From NCBI GenBank assembly GCA_963920525.1, contig OY986435.1, positions 260,100,962 to 260,164,961 of the forward strand: a stretch of DNA of 64,000 bases, read 5' to 3'. Within the stretch, counting starts at the first letter, position 1. Every line of letters starts with the position of its first letter. Of this stretch, positions 32,009-42,851 are shown in pieces. Both the position numbers and the translations under genes were made by a program. This DNA comes from Dichetophora obliterata. Its lineage: Eukaryota > Arthropoda > Insecta > Diptera > Sciomyzidae. The notes below the pieces were generated by a model. It made no database searches and was not told the origin of the DNA. It saw only the letters and a list, made by a program, of their open reading frames with translations.

Positions 32009-34560
32009 AGCCCCAACATCGCCTGCCGCAATGCGAAATCAAATAATTTGTTCATGTTGTGTTTTTTCTTCTTTTTTGAAAATTTGAAGTTTGAATGTTT
32101 TAGTAGTAAATTTCCAAAACAAGTTCTCAGTTAAAATTTCCTACATTTTTGTGGACTGAAAGTCGCTAATTTTTTCACTTCCAAAATTGCTTTGACATTT
32201 ATTTGAATCGACAATTCTTTTTTATTACAATATTAAAATGTACTCTAAACATGTTTTGAACTATTGATTTATTTTTCTTTTGTTCTTAAAAATAATTTTA
32301 TCAAGATCAAATTTTTTCCAGTTTTCAAAATTTTCTGGAGGTAAAACAAATGAACTGTTTTCTTCATTTTTAAAATTAATGACGTTTAAACGCCCGTGTA
32401 CAACAAAAATTGAACTCCTGTGACGACTGCTTCTACTTTTTCCAATTTTTAAATTTCTAGGCCTCCAATAATTTTTGGAATCAAATGTTGGTAAAAAGTT
32501 AGTATGGGAGGTGGCAAAAACTGTATTTTTTATTCTTCATATGCATTGTAGATGTTTGACAAAAAATATTACGTTCTTTTTTTTTTTTTTGAGTTGTATT
32601 CGTGGTAGGTGTGGTTGTATGAGGACTTAAAAATATTTTTATCTGCTTTATTTTGTATTCTACTCAAACACATATACCAAACCTTATTTGTCTATGTTAG
32701 TTTTTTGTTTAAAATTTCGTATGGAATAGAACCACTGTGCGTTATTTAAAGCAATATTTTTAAATATTGAGAAGCAATTGATGCAAAGGTGCGAATTCTT
32801 AGTTCTAAAGTGTGATATAATGAAACATCCGTTATGTCAATCAACTCAAAACAGACCAATTTGGAAATTAATCAATCATAATTTACTGTTTCTCTACCGG
32901 ATTTCCCCATGAACACTGTGTTATAATTTATATGCACAAAAAAGCCTTGAAAATGTGAACTTTTTCCTACACAAAATAAACAAATATACATATTTAAGCT
33001 ATTTTGGCGCTCAGCTTAATTAAACAAGTTCAAAATAAAATTAGCCAAAGGCCAGATAGCAAATTAAACTAGCCAATATGCAATACAATAACAGCTCAAT
33101 ATTGGAAAATGAACAACGACATTCGCTCGATGTAAATAGCACAGAGCAATAAAGTTGGAGTGGCCTGCCTTTTGGTTAAACAACGACGAATGCGTGGCAA
33201 AGACAGAGGCAGTGCACACAAGCGGGTTATACATACATGTATGGAATAAAGCACTCTGGCTCTTGGTTGGAGATGAAAAACTATTTATCGGCCACTAATT
33301 CATTCAGTGAGCTTAAATTGATCAAATTTTGTTTGACGCTGTATAAATAGCACTTCATTGATTTCCTTAAATTTATTAGGAGTAATATTCAATTAAGCGC
33401 ATTTTTGAAAAATTGTTTATTTTTTAATCTTTTTATGGGCTAAACAATTGCAACTATTTCTTCAGAAACGTATGATTATTTGCTTTTCTTGTTTTTGTTT
33501 TTATTATTTCTTGTGTGTTTTAATAAATTTGTTTTCTTTATTAAAGTGACTCATTTGCATTAGAAAACAAAGGAAAGGAAGCGATAGCAGCAGATCTTGA
33601 CAGATCGCTATTGAATGCGATACATTTTCAAAGACGATACTGCTGAGCGCCGCTTGAATAACTATTCATTTGTTTATTTATAGTGTGTGAGCTTTTTTGA
33701 AACATCCCATCCAACTTTTTATCTGCGCCCGTCAAAAATGACAGATGCAAAATTAATTTATTGTCTCTAGTGAGTGAGAAGGCAGCAAACAAAAAAACGA
33801 GTTTGTTTAACTTTTTGTGGCAAATTGAATTTTTTTGGTTGGTGTCATTGAGGAATGTTGTTGTTGTAGCTGCTACTTTTGCTTATTATTGTTTAAGTCA
33901 GAAAAAGAAAAATATAAATCGTGCGAACGATCGATCGATTTTAGATCTATCTGTTGGATCGCAGAATTGGCTTGACTTAAGTTTGATGCTCTCCAACAAC
34001 GTATTTCAACTTTGAAAAAAAAAGAAGGAGTTTGTCTCGCAGTCAGCTTATTTCATTATAGGATTTATTTAAATCAAAGCGCAACAATCACAACAACCAA
34101 AACAATAATCAAAACAATAAACGAAACAACAACAACATCGAACACAGTGAATGACAAAACCAGTCACAACAACAACACCAACACTAAAATAATAGCTGCC
34201 ATTCTAAACATGATTGTTGCGCCGGCTGCTGTTGCTCCTGCTGCTGCAGTTGCTGCATTCAAAAGATAATTCATCTGTAAGTTTATTAACTGTATCTCTT
34301 GTTCTGCCTTTTCTTATGCTTTGTCTTCTTCCTTTAATATCTGGTTGCATGTTATTAATTTATGTTTGTTTTTTTTTCTCCGTGTCTTATTTAAGTCTTC
34401 GATTGAATGAAATCATGTCGTGATGACGGATTTTGTGAATTCCTCCATACAAGCCCCACGAATCTTTCGTTAAACCATTCATCCATCTAATCATTCCTTT
34501 TGTGCTTCCAACACCTTAATAAGTCCCACTTAAAAGTTGTTGCTACAAATTATTTTGAAT
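32009..34560. other. host-like unique DNA; simple-sequence-rich 33.9-34.3 kb
   Basis: AT-rich sequence to about 33.0 kb, then more mixed host-like sequence. GTATAAATAGCAC at 33340 resembles a TATA box, but I see no initiator or exon at the right distance. From 34080 to 34260 there are CAA/ACA-rich and GCTGCT-rich stretches. An open frame of 85 codons (34012-34269) spans them and is followed by GTAAG, but its composition is just that of the microsatellite. It could be 5' UTR or intron of a host gene. Confidence 0.4.
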
Positions 34561-35440
34561 TTTCAGTTGGTTTCTTTTCAATTGGCTCTTATTATCAGTG
34601 GCGGCGGTAGCTTGAACAATTAACGCCCGGGGCGAAAAAGAATTTACGTAACTTGAGATCAACCATTAACAATGTGCCCAACCCTTTTTTCTATTGGCTG
34701 GCAGTACAGTACTAAATGTTGGATTTTCGCCTAAAAATTCTAGATTTGTGCTGATATTTCTTGCTCAGAAAGTTCTATTTGATAAGGCATCTAATGATGC
34801 CAAAATACTCAAATATCTCATTAAATTTTCCGACTTTTGCCTTTTTCTGCACATAATTAAAAAAAAATTATTCCAAAATAATTGATCGAAACAGTTTGAT
34901 GAGCTTAAAGATTTATCACAGATAAGGTTTAAAAATGTTTCCAACTTTTGTTGAAACTAGTTTTATTAATTAAGAATGTATTTTAAGTGCCATGTAAAAC
35001 TAAGAATGCAAGTGTATCGGTTTCATTCATATTTTAAATCATTACCAACATTTTAGGACAAATGTGTATCTTAGAAATATGTAAAATTAAAAATTCGACG
35101 AAGAGTGTTAAGCCTTTCAATGGTTAGGCTAAACTAAAAACAAAATAATTAATTTGATTTAATATTCCTATCATTTAGGTCCTAAAAAGATGAAAAAAAC
35201 ATACCTTTGATTTTTACCTGCGCTACTTACAATTTGCAAGCTTGTAAAAAGAAAAAATTGTTTTGCTCCTGTTCGGCACAAACTCTTTTTTTTTGTAGTT
35301 CGTTGAAGGTTTTTCAACCCTTTAGATATTTGTTATATAAGCCGTTAAGCGATAAAACAACATAAATTTGGTTTTTATCCGGTTGATTTTTTCTTATAAA
35401 ATAGGCAAAAAAAAGTTTGTTTGCTTTTTTCGGCACGAAA
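34561..35440. other. AT-rich DNA with a possible hAT end
   Basis: CAGTGGCGGCGGTAGC at 34599 resembles a hAT terminus, but no partner end or duplication was found. The rest is AT-rich without ORFs of note. Confidence 0.35.
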
Positions 35441-36686
35441 CATTGGCGTAAAAGGCGGGCCCGCAGAGCGTGCGGGCGCAACTAAGCCAGGGGCGCCCGC
35501 AAGTACCTTGATGAAAATGATTAATAAAGTGGAAATCGACACACAGTGTAAAATAAGCGGCCAAAAATCTAATATATCGACGTTTGAACTTTCCAAAATT
35601 TTTTATAGCTGTCAATAGAAAATATCTTATGAGAAAAAATCAGAATTATTTTTTTTATAGTAGCAACCGTTTCGTTATGATAAGTCGTCAAAGTTGCATT
35701 TTTAAAAAATACAATTTTTCTTGTTATTCAAATTATATTTATTTTTGTTTTAAAATATCAAAATAAAGTCTAAAATTTCTTATGTCTGGCAATATTACTG
35801 TTTTTGTTTTCATTTTGAAAATATGGTTTTAAGCTTATCATAAAAGTAAACACTAAAAGCGGGATGAAAATATTAAAAAGGCTAAAAAATAATTTTGAGA
35901 AAGATTGACTATAAGTTTTTCACAAAAACTTCATTAGACCTGCGTTACACCAAATCAAAAAAAAAAAACAATTCTAGCTAATACGGAAGATATACATTTT
36001 TTATGGTGACCTGCTTAGTTAAAATGTGAGATATATATGATGTATGGCAGCTGATTATTTTTCAAAATTATACTTATTTAAAAACACAAAACTACTCAAT
36101 TTTTAAAATTTCCTTGCTGTAATCAAAAAAGTTTACAAATATAAACAAAAACGTAGTTACTTGGAGTGGGTAGTATTTTCCAAGGCTGAGTTACTAAAAT
36201 ATAATTATTAAAAAAAAAAAATTATGTAGCGAATTTCGTTGTTTTGAGACAAGACCTAATGATGTTTCAGGCAGAAATGGGTTTCTTTGATATGGCCAGT
36301 GGGTGTGGCAGAGGTCGGATTTGAATAACTTTTTCAAGATTTCTTAATTTTGTCAAGAAAGATATTCTTGCCAATTTTCATAGCTCTACGATCACTCTTT
36401 CTTTTTTTGGCCAAATATTTTGAGCAAAAGTCGTCTTTGTTTGGCAAAATTCGATTATGATCGGAGTCGATTTACCTGTTGGCTTTCATATTTTCAGCAA
36501 GTCAGCTACTGATGTTATTTTAGTCAGTCAGTTGGTCATATTTTGTGACGTTAGCAAATTCTTTAGTTAACAGGTAACGTCAAATAAAAAACATTCAAAC
36601 TAAACATCTGAAACTTATCATTTCAGCAATAAAAAATTATTGATCCCGTTTATTCAAACTTTAAGTTTGTTTACTTTTTTAAACAA

Positions 36687-39395
36687 CACTGTTGTAGTTC
36701 AATTTTGGTACTGAGGTAAGACCCAACTTTTCGGGTTTGGCAGAGTCACCCGAGTACAACTCTGTCCTTGGTTTTGTTAAATTGGCGCAAAATTTTAAGA
36801 AAATTATGTTTTTTCAAAGGGTCCATTTTGAGTTAATCTAACCCTTTTGTCATCGCTATTAATTGAGATATCTCGCGAACCAATAACACGATCTTTAAAA
36901 GCAATACAGAAAATTAAAGGTATAAAAATTTTACGTCAAAAGTTTATATGTAACTCTCCGATCCGCCATTTAGTTTTTGTGTCATTATTAAAAATTTACA
37001 GTGTGCTTAGACATATGTATCATTTTCGGCTTTCGTTGTCGAAAAAATTGCGTTATTGAACATAAATAAATTCAGTTTTCAAATTAATGATAAAAAAGGT
37101 GTTTTTTCAATAAAAAATGAGTGATTGCCGAAAAAATTTAATCGGTTCTGTTGCGTATGCGGCAGATTCACTATTATGCTAAATAAAAGAAAAATTTCTG
37201 ATGAAATTTCAGAACTATACGAACAGTACTTTAATCTACAAGTAATTCATAGTGTTGATTGGGTGCCTAAAATCATGTATGTGCGTCGTGTTCGTCACGG
37301 TTATATGATTGGAAGAAGGGTCGCCGTGAAAGCATGCCATTTGGAATACCAATGATATGGTCCGAGCCAATCGACCACGAAAAAGATAAATGCTATGTAT
37401 GTGTGAATGATATGTTTGGTATAAACAGACCAAAGGCGCGCACCTTATGTAGTACAAAAGCGTTTTATCGGCTCAAACACCACTTCCGCATTCGAACGTA
37501 GTACCAATTCCTAGAAAACCAAGTCTCACGGAAGAGAGCATCGCACCATCTGAGCCCGAATTAAATTTTTCTCTTTATCAACCATCCGGTCTTACTCAAC
37601 AATACAAACACATTGAAATAACAAAGCAGCGATTGGACATAGTGGCACGGCAACTGAAGCTATCGCAGAATCGAACAATCCTCCTCGCTCAACAACTCAC
37701 AGCTGTAAACATCTTAGCACCAAATGTAACAGTTTATGGTTCTCGTGGTCGACAGAGAGAATTCTTACAGTTTTTCAATCGCAACGAAAACAATTCGTTT
37801 GCTTACTCTAACAATATTCGGGGTTTGATGTCGGCCATAAACTACACGTACAACCCTGAACAATGGCGCCTTTTTATTGATGGATCGAAAAGTAGTCTAA
37901 AAGTCGTGCTACTGTATATCGACAACACAAAAAATTCTGTCCCCATTGCACTTTGCGTGAATACAAAGGAGACATACGATTCTATGAAACTAATTCTGGA
38001 TTCTGTGAAGTATGTGGATCATGTATGGAAGATATGTGCGGATTTGAAAGTTGTAGCATTAATTTGTGGCCTTCAGACAGGATATACAAAAAATATGTGT
38101 TATTTGTGTACTTGGGATTCGCGGTATAGAGCACAATATCAAAAACGAGACTGGCCACCACAAAACAACAGCAGAATTGGCCAGCTTAATGTTATCCGCA
38201 TGCAGCTGGTCCCGATGGATAAAGTCTTATTACCACCACTGCACATTAAGCTCGGGATAGTGAAGAACTTCATCAAGGCTCTGATTATACGAGGAAATGA
38301 AGTAGCCTTCGAATGATTGCAACATTTTCCCTCGTTTGAGTAAAATGAAAATAAAAGAAGGTAAATACTTGCTTGCCACTAACATTTTCGCACACAACTT
38401 TTTGGTAATAAATCGTACGATAACTTAAATTCAGGTTTGCTTAATGATCCGGACATCCGCAAATTGATGAAGGACGAGAGTTTTAAACAATTCTCTTAAA
38501 GAACAAGAACTCATCGCTTGGAATAATATTAAAAATGTCATCCAAAATGTTCTTGGAAGCCATCGGGTGGAAAATTGGCGTGTCTTAGTCTAAGATATGC
38601 TGCAATCTTTCGAGAGTATCGGCGTGCATATGTCCTTGAAAGTACATTTCTTGCAGCACCACCAGGATCACTTTCATCGTCAATTGCCGTCTGCATCCGA
38701 TAAGCATGGTGAGAGATTCCACCAGATTTCAGCACAGTTGGAACATTGGTATAGTGGTAAGAAAATGGATTCCCTTTTGGCGGATCTTTGTTGGAATTTG
38801 CGAATGGAATTGGAAGATGCCGAATGACAGCCACTGTTTCCTGTTTTCCTGTTTTATTCCAAAAGCAACATTTTAAAAAAAAATTTATATATTTTAATAG
38901 CATTACTTACGATAAAATATATTTAAACACACTAAATTTAATTTTATTTTTTTTGATAGGTGGGCGTGTTCGTAGTGCTACCTTTTCTTTACTACTTGAA
39001 TATTTCTACCAAATTCTTATAATATTGGAAAAAACTGAGAAAATTTTATTTTTCTAAGAAAAGAACATTTCTGAAAGTTTTTATTAATTACACAAAAACG
39101 AAATAGGGGATCGGAAAGTGGCATAAAATTTTTTAACGTAGAATTTTAATACCTTTAATTTTCTTTATTGTTTTTGAAGATCGTGCCATTGGCTCGCAAG
39201 ATATCTTAATTAAAAGCCATGACAAAAGGCGTACAACAACTCAAAATAGACCATTTGGAAATACACAATTTTCTTCAAATTTTGCGCCAATCTACCAAAC
39301 CCAAGGACACAGTTTTACTCGGGGGACTCCCCCAAATCCAAAAAGGTGGGTCTTACCGCAATACCAAAAATTTCGTGTCAAAAACTACAACAGTG
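36687..39395 (+). mobile_element. 2.7-kb transposon with ~300-bp TIRs and decayed transposase-like gene
   Basis: The two ends are long inverted repeats: CACTGTTGTAGTT at the outside, then GGTACTGAGGTAAGACCC on the left against GGTATTGCGGTAAGACCC on the right reverse strand. Similarity continues inward for about 300 bp, to roughly 36985 and 39075. Indels of a few bases separate the outer and inner blocks. Between the arms lies a decayed plus-strand gene (37125-38827). No clean target duplication is left. CACTG termini would fit the CACTA/Mirage/Chapaev group, but that is only a suggestion. Confidence 0.75.
37125..38827 (+). pseudogene. transposase-like protein of unassigned family (decayed)
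   Basis: Several frames joined by shifts give one protein. The N-terminus has FCCVCGRFT, a Cys-x2-Cys pair, then MPFGIPMIWSEPIDHEKD and KCYVCVND, a second Cys-x2-Cys, suggesting zinc binding. The core frame 37633-38316 (227 codons) has WRLFIDGSKSSLKVVLLY, ICADLKVVALICGLQTGYTK, NMCYLCTWDSRYRAQY and LLPPLHIKLGIVKNFIK. The C-terminal frame ends with MSLKVHFLQHHQDHF, HGERFHQISAQLEHWYSG and LLADLCWNLR. Candidate acidic residues are the Asp in FIDGS, the Asp in CADLK and the Glu in GERFHQ. I recognise the pattern from uncharacterised multi-copy arthropod proteins but cannot name the superfamily. A second fragment of the family lies at 54344-54493. Confidence 0.7.
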
Positions 39396-40289
39396 TAATT
39401 AATATTTGATGTTTTTTTACCTGCTTTGTGATAAAATCTTATAAATTTTATTATAACTAAAGTTTTGCTATATGACCTTGTTATTCATTATGTTGATTTT
39501 ATATGATTAATATACAAATTCTAAATGTTTGATAGTTTTAGATTATATTTGATATTATTAAAATAATTTCTTACGTTTTTGCTTTTTTAACAAATTCTAT
39601 TAAAATAAAATACATAAAATAAGATATTTTTAAAATATAACTGTTGTAATAAATGATGATCATCATATGACCATTGAATTAAAAGAGTATCTTCTTGTTT
39701 TCTTTTTTTGTTTAACAAGAGTTCTCTTGCTTTCTCCTACGCTTCTAGTAACCTAGTTATAACATAGTTTTACTCTAAAAGTATAGCAGGGCGCTTTTAG
39801 AAACCTGCGGGCGGGCGCACAAAATAAAGTTACGCTACTGGCAAGAAATCGAAAATCCAACTGACTTTAATGTCAAATATCTCTCTAAATTTATTTTTAT
39901 CATGTTGGTTCATCTTTTTTATATAGAAACCAAATGACTTGATTTAAGAAAAAAGAGTTGCAAAATTAATATAAAAATTACTCTCTGACGTGTCCAATAT
40001 ATTGGGCAAATCCACTGAAAGGGTTAAGAATAATGAAATATATTATTTCTGTGTTCATATGGAATAACAGCATGTCTCGAGATATGTTCAAATTGAATTC
40101 TTCATTACATTTTAATCTATATATTCATCAGTCTAAGCAATTTTGATGCAATGCGCATCAAAAGTATCTATCCTTATCACGATCACCAATCACCATCCAT
40201 GCCTCTTTAACTGTTTCCTATTAATCATATGATAACACAGTAGTTTGAATTGTCATCTTTGCTACTACTTTGTATAAAATATGTTAGTA

Positions 40290-40511
40290 TGTAAGTTCTT
40301 TCTGTTTTCTTTTCTTTTCTTCTCTTTTCTTCTCTCCTTTTCTTTTCGGCGTGTTCTTGAATTCATGTCATTCCGGTGGGCGGATTACGCCCACTTCGAT
40401 TAGCATGCGTATACCAAAACAAGGAAAGGGGTGAGGAAAAAAATAAATAAAAAACAACCTGTTAGAAAAAAGTATGTTGCCTTGCTTGGCCGAATAAATA
40501 AATATATAAAT
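40290..40511 (+). mobile_element. LINE 3'-UTR fragment (same family as 2745-6358)
   Basis: Contains GTGGGCGGATTACGCCCACT, ACCAAAACAAGGAAAGGGG, CCTGTTAGAA and an AATA-type tail ending about 40511. These match the 3' UTR of the LINE at 2745-6358. Only the end is present, a very short 5'-truncated copy. Confidence 0.7.
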
Positions 40512-41716
40512 GCTAAAGCCAGAAGATAAAGTTAAAAATTCGTAAGACATTTTACTCTCTCCTGAAAAGTTAAAAAAATTAAGATATGCTGTTATTCCAT
40601 ATTGCCACAGATTTAATGGAAATTATATTTTATTACAATTTATTATGCATATTTTTAATTTTTTATAACTTTTCTCACTAAGATTGAAAATAATTTCTGA
40701 TTTGTTTTGATTTGCCACTTTTGGAAACAATTTAGCGAAGTCAACTTTTGTGAACTGTTATGGTAGTGAGCGGTGTTTTTCTCTGAATGTGTTGCTACTC
40801 TTAACGTCAGAAAAGTTAATAAACAGTAATTGTATAACATAATAGTAGCAGTTAATAATCAGTAAATATTTTAATTGCGAATGTTTCTCACTCAAATTTG
40901 CAGCGTTCTTTTTGTTTTCATTAATTTAATAGCGTCAATAGCAGCATCTGACAGCTGAACACATATGTTGCTCATGTTCATGTAGCATACAATTTTTTTC
41001 TCGATTTGAAATGAAAGAACTTAAATAATTATTTTGGTGAACCACTTTAATATATTCTAAAAAAACTTAACAAATCATATACTGAATTACATCGTATAAA
41101 CAACAATAGTGAAAACCATACATTGTGATTTATTGGAACAAACGTGATACATTCAAATTTGCCATCACTGTTGTTTTTACTACCCCTGACATCGCCAGTT
41201 GTAGATGATGGTAGTGATGACAACAGTGAAGCCAAAAAGATTGACATACAAGTGTTGTACTGGTACGTTTCCTTTTTGCTTTGAACGCGTCATATGTATA
41301 TTAAAAAAGACACAGTATCGATAGTATCGTAAGTATAGACGTAGAATTCTTTTTTATACAGTAATAGAGGTAAATTCTGGTTTTTTCATTTATATTTTTC
41401 AAAATTCAAGATTTATACTATTTTAGAGCATTTCATCTTCTAAATAAAAGTTATTCAAAAACAAATTTGTTGTTGTTGTTGTCTTCTTCAAACTTACTTG
41501 ATCTAAAAAGTTCACAATTAAATTTGTGTACAAATTTGTTTTGTTTTATAAAAAGTTTTCATTTGATATTTTAAATGATAAATTTGTTGTTCTTATTCAT
41601 TTTTTATATTGGTTAAAACTAAATGTAATTCAAAGTTATGTTTAATAAATGGATATAAATATCGGAAAAATTTGAATTATTTATTTTTCCTGTAGCAAAG
41701 AACATATACATATATG
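40512..41716. other. AT-rich unique DNA
   Basis: No recognisable gene or TIR pair. Short ORFs of 60-66 codons on the minus strand have no conserved features. A small TTGTTGTTG run lies at about 41467-41480. Confidence 0.4.
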
Positions 41717-42849
41717 CCCAGCAAACCATATCTCGATAGTTAAATTTTACGATAGTCTATCGATATCGTTACGATATCTTTACACAGAAATACGCGATAT
41801 CTCCCCGATAGTACCGTTAACGATGGCATTTCGATATCATAACGATATCTATATTAACAAAATATTAATTAATTTTTCTACGAACGGACATATATTAATT
41901 TATTCGTGCTATGCTATGGTTCCAATTGCTTCTTAAATTTATTTCCATCAATCAACTTTTTTTGTTGTTATTACAGCAAACAATCTTTCAAATGCATTAT
42001 TTTGATTTATCGACTATTTCGATTGTTTTGATTTGCTTGTTACCATTAATAGTTACCATTACTATATAAATAGTTGTGCGCATTTCAGAATTAAAAAAAT
42101 GAAATAAAATTTTAAAAATAAGCACTTTTTAAATGAACTAAAATACGAAAAAATTGAGTTGAAAATAGTAAGAACTTTCACTTTAATAATTTTCATGTTA
42201 TTTTTTCTTAATTGTCATCGAAAAATGTCCTTTGACAATGAATCTCAATATTAAAACTATGTTTTATATAAAATAAGTTTGTAATTTTAAAACAATTGAA
42301 TAAGAACTTTTAAAGTCAACAAAATTACGAACTTTTAATTTTCATGGTATTTTTTCTTAATATTAATCGAAAAATGTCCTTTGTCGATAAATCTAAACAT
42401 ATCGCATAACAAAATTATTTCTGAAAAAATATGGTATGAAAACAATATTATAACATTAACGATATCATCTCGATATTGAAATGATGTTGATATTTCAATA
42501 TCGTTACGATATCGCATTTACGATGTTTTCGATATAGTTAACGATATGTCCGTTTTTATCGAAAACAGCACTTTCTCGATATCATAACTATATCGTCTCG
42601 TGTATCGTTATCGAAAGAAATAATCACGTAAACGATATCATATCGATATTGAAACGATGTTGATATTTCAATATCGTTACGATATCGCAATTACAATGTT
42701 TTCGATATCGTTAACGATATGTCCGTTTTTATCGAAAACAGCACTTTCTCCATATCATAACGATATCGTCTCGTGTATCGATATCGATAGAAATAATCAC
42801 CTTAACGATATCATCTCGATATCAAAACGATATCATTTGGTTTGCTGGG
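41717..42849. mobile_element. motif-array TIR element saturated with CGATATCG (TG TSD)
   Basis: Ends CCCAGCAAACCA on both sides in inverted orientation, flanked by TG (41715-41716, 42850-42851). The 1133-bp interior carries dozens of CGATAT/ATATCG motifs, often as the palindrome CGATATCG or ATCGATAT. The last third is a tandem duplication with a period of about 173 bp (42488 and 42661 start equivalent units). A second internal repeat of about 165 bp contains CGAAAAATGTCCTTTG twice (near 42218 and 42370). No coding. Confidence 0.75.
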
Positions 42850-42851
42850 TG

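Larger units (their letters stand above)
35441..39840. mobile_element. hAT element remnant hosting a long-TIR transposon
   Basis: Ends CATTGGCGTAA (left) and CAGTAGCGTAA (right, reverse strand), each followed by a GC-rich subterminal stretch containing GCCCGC/GCGGGC. The 8-bp flanks GCACGAAA (35433-35440) and GCAAGAAA (39841-39848) match at 7 of 8 positions. About 1.7 kb is its own, with no recognisable hAT transposase; the rest is the nested element at 36687-39395. Confidence 0.65.

Noticed and set aside
33340..33352. GTATAAATAGCAC as a core promoter
   Set aside because: TATA-like strings are common in AT-rich DNA and no initiator, exon or ORF follows at a suitable distance.
34012..34269. 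85-codon ORF followed by a GTAAG donor-like site, as a host exon
   Set aside because: The peptide is just the translation of CAA- and GCT-type microsatellite sequence, and there is no domain or second exon.
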